Below are positions 5,454 to 6,552 of a stretch of DNA of 6,552 bases, in pieces. Under the pieces are notes generated by a model. The model was not told the origin of the DNA. It worked only from the letters and a program-made list of their open reading frames with translations, and searched no databases. Position 1 is the stretch's first letter; every line of letters begins with the position of its first letter. A program made the translations under genes and the position numbers. Source of the stretch: Cellvibrio sp. (GTDB lineage: Bacteria > Pseudomonadota > Gammaproteobacteria > Pseudomonadales > Cellvibrionaceae); the NCBI GenBank assembly GCA_021323495.1, contig JAJQJO010000217.1, positions 1 through 6,552 of the forward strand, written 5' to 3'.

Positions 5454-5475
5454 CAATTAACCAGCATGTTAATTG
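5454..5475. repeat. 8-bp inverted repeat across the GH9 stop codon
   Basis: CAATTAAC (5454-5461) and GTTAATTG (5468-5475) are exact reverse complements with a 6-nt spacer; the right arm contains the GH9 stop codon (5469-5471). It is AT-rich with no T tract of its own and stands 20 nt before the strong terminator in the direction of GH9 transcription. It may add a second hairpin to the 3' end of that message or be chance. Confidence 0.4.
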
Positions 5476-6552
5476 TTCAAAACATCTTCCGCCGCATTGA
5501 CCAAAAAGATATAGCTCGCCGCCAGATTCACCACGTACTCATTTTCACCCCAGAAGAACGGCCAGTCTTCATGGTTCTCGGGATAATCCGGTTTTAAAAT
5601 CAAAATACCGGGAACAATCCCACCAGAGATAAACGAAAAATCGGCGCGATTCATCCCATAGGCCACCTCTTTGGAACGGGTTCCTACATTGGATACCAAC
5701 GACAGGTTATGCGCAGGATGGGTTCCGTAGAGAAAATTCAGCCCTTGTAAAACGGACTCCCGGCCAACCAATTCCGGAAACGCTTTATGGATATAGTAGT
5801 TGTTGGTTGCATTGCGGATTACCCAACCACTACCAGCCCAACCACCTTCGGTAATAGGTACGCCAAAAGGATTTTTGGCTTCAGCCTCTAACAGTTCTTT
5901 TTGATAGGTTTGTGCAAGCACTTTCAATTGCTGCTTAAACTCTTCTGGCATATGAGGCATAGCGCGAATAAACCACGAAGCAGTAAAACCAAACTCTACT
6001 TTAGAAAGCAGGTTTTTAACTGCATCCGCATATTGAGGCTCACCGGTGGTGATTAATAACTCTGTTGCCGCCTTTAATTGCTCGTGCTCCAATTTCCCAC
6101 CGGTCGTATTACCCCAGGAGAAAGTATCGGGTTTTGGTTTAGCCTGCTCTTCCAACCAGACTTTTTTTGCCGTCGCCAAACATTCTTTGGCAAGTACGTC
6201 ATTAAACCCGGTTAGTGCACGGCTCGCCGCAGCAAGTGCTGCGGCAGAACCGTAATTCAACGAAGAAGATTTACTGGTAAACGCCCAACGATCATCAAAT
6301 TTTCCGCTTTTGAAACCATCGGTTTCCAACTCGGACTTTTTAGGATCGTAAATTAAATTATCGGTTTTGGTGATGCCATCGCCCAAGTGGTGATATTGAT
6401 CAATATGCGCTTCGACGATACCAGGAATCGCATGACCGACAGCGCGGTGCTGTGCAATCAATGCCAGCGTACCGTGCTCAATTTGTTGTAATACATCAGG
6501 CTTGCCATCCGCTGTGTGCAAATCAACAAATTTCCTGGCGTAATCCACACTG
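5469..6552 (-). CDS. Glycoside hydrolase family 9 (cellulase-type) catalytic domain, C-terminal part, 5' end outside window
   Basis: 360 complete codons, open at the window edge (the frame continues upstream of the GTG at 6548, so no start is present). GH9 enzymes are inverting (alpha/alpha)6-barrel glucanases, usually acting on cellulose or other beta-glucans and exported. The fragment shows KPDVLQQIEHG, GHAIPGI, HHLGDGITKTDNLIYDP, FDDRWAFTSKSSSLNYGSAAALAAASRAL and, near the C terminus, YGTHPAHNLSLVSNVG, GMNRADFSFISGGIVPG and DWPFFWGENEYVVNLAASY. The Glu of NEYVVN (codon 5540-5538) corresponds to the GH9 catalytic acid in the E-x(5)-N pattern. The Asp-Ala-Gly-Asp base motif and any signal peptide or binding modules would lie upstream. 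The classical Pro-His-His-Arg segment is not found; GMNRAD stands there, as in a divergent GH9 subgroup, so substrate and exo/endo mode are uncertain. It ends 15 residues after the signature, so there is no C-terminal binding module. A strong terminator follows. Confidence 0.88.
   Translation of the reverse strand, partial: SVDYARKFVDLHTADGKPDVLQQIEHGTLALIAQHRAVGHAIPGIVEAHIDQYHHLGDGITKTDNLIYDPKKSELETDGFKSGKFDDRWAFTSKSSSLNYGSAAALAAASRALTGFNDVLAKECLATAKKVWLEEQAKPKPDTFSWGNTTGGKLEHEQLKAATELLITTGEPQYADAVKNLLSKVEFGFTASWFIRAMPHMPEEFKQQLKVLAQTYQKELLEAEAKNPFGVPITEGGWAGSGWVIRNATNNYYIHKAFPELVGRESVLQGLNFLYGTHPAHNLSLVSNVGTRSKEVAYGMNRADFSFISGGIVPGILILKPDYPENHEDWPFFWGENEYVVNLAASYIFLVNAAEDVLNN

Noticed and set aside
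6226..6245. Nearly perfect 20-bp palindrome in the GH9 gene (9-bp arms, 2-nt spacer).
   Set aside because: It encodes an Ala-Ala-Ala-Leu-Ala-Ala-Ala stretch of the conserved barrel helix; GCN codon repetition produces the symmetry.

Overview
The window looks like chromosomal DNA of a Gram-negative gammaproteobacterium that degrades plant polysaccharides, most like Cellvibrio or a relative in Cellvibrionaceae. This is an inference from three things: a Pseudomonas-like tmk-holB-pilZ-tatD gene order, a ppiB-lpxH pair (LpxH belongs to lipid A synthesis, so there is an outer membrane), and a family 9 glycoside hydrolase of cellulase type. I see no tRNA, rRNA, CRISPR array, transposase or prophage gene.

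Left part (1-3495): housekeeping genes mostly on the minus strand, in transcription order tmk (thymidylate kinase), holB (DNA polymerase III delta-prime), pilZ (type IV pilus biogenesis) and tatD (metal-dependent hydrolase/DNase). Two things break the usual block. First, rluA (23S rRNA/tRNA pseudouridine synthase) sits in opposite orientation between tmk and holB, and its stop codon overlaps the tmk stop inside a perfect 9-bp hairpin. Second, tatD carries an in-frame TGA exactly at the conserved Cys of its His-Cys-Phe motif, although the reading frame continues recognisably to the window edge. A hairpin-plus-T-tract terminator separates pilZ from tatD.

Middle (3496-4812): a short divergent promoter region, with a nearly symmetric 19-bp dyad centred on a -10-like element, separates tmk from the plus-strand pair ppiB (cytoplasmic cyclophilin) and lpxH (UDP-2,3-diacylglucosamine pyrophosphatase), which are 1 nt apart. 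The most interesting signal is a textbook intrinsic terminator (8-bp GC-rich stem, 7-nt loop, six T) lying inside the first 23 codons of lpxH. It could uncouple ppiB from lpxH expression or make lpxH expression depend on its own translation.

Right part (4813-6552): a small proline-rich, four-helix membrane protein resembling the LiaF/DUF5668 transmembrane domain, then a strong terminator, then the C-terminal 360 codons of a GH9 enzyme on the minus strand that runs off the window. Its acid/base Glu is visible. The classical GH9 His motif is replaced, and the N-terminal Asp motif lies outside the window.

Overall this is an ordinary core-gene neighbourhood. No new multi-gene system is visible. 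The notable signals are RNA-level and promoter-level structures plus the damaged tatD.
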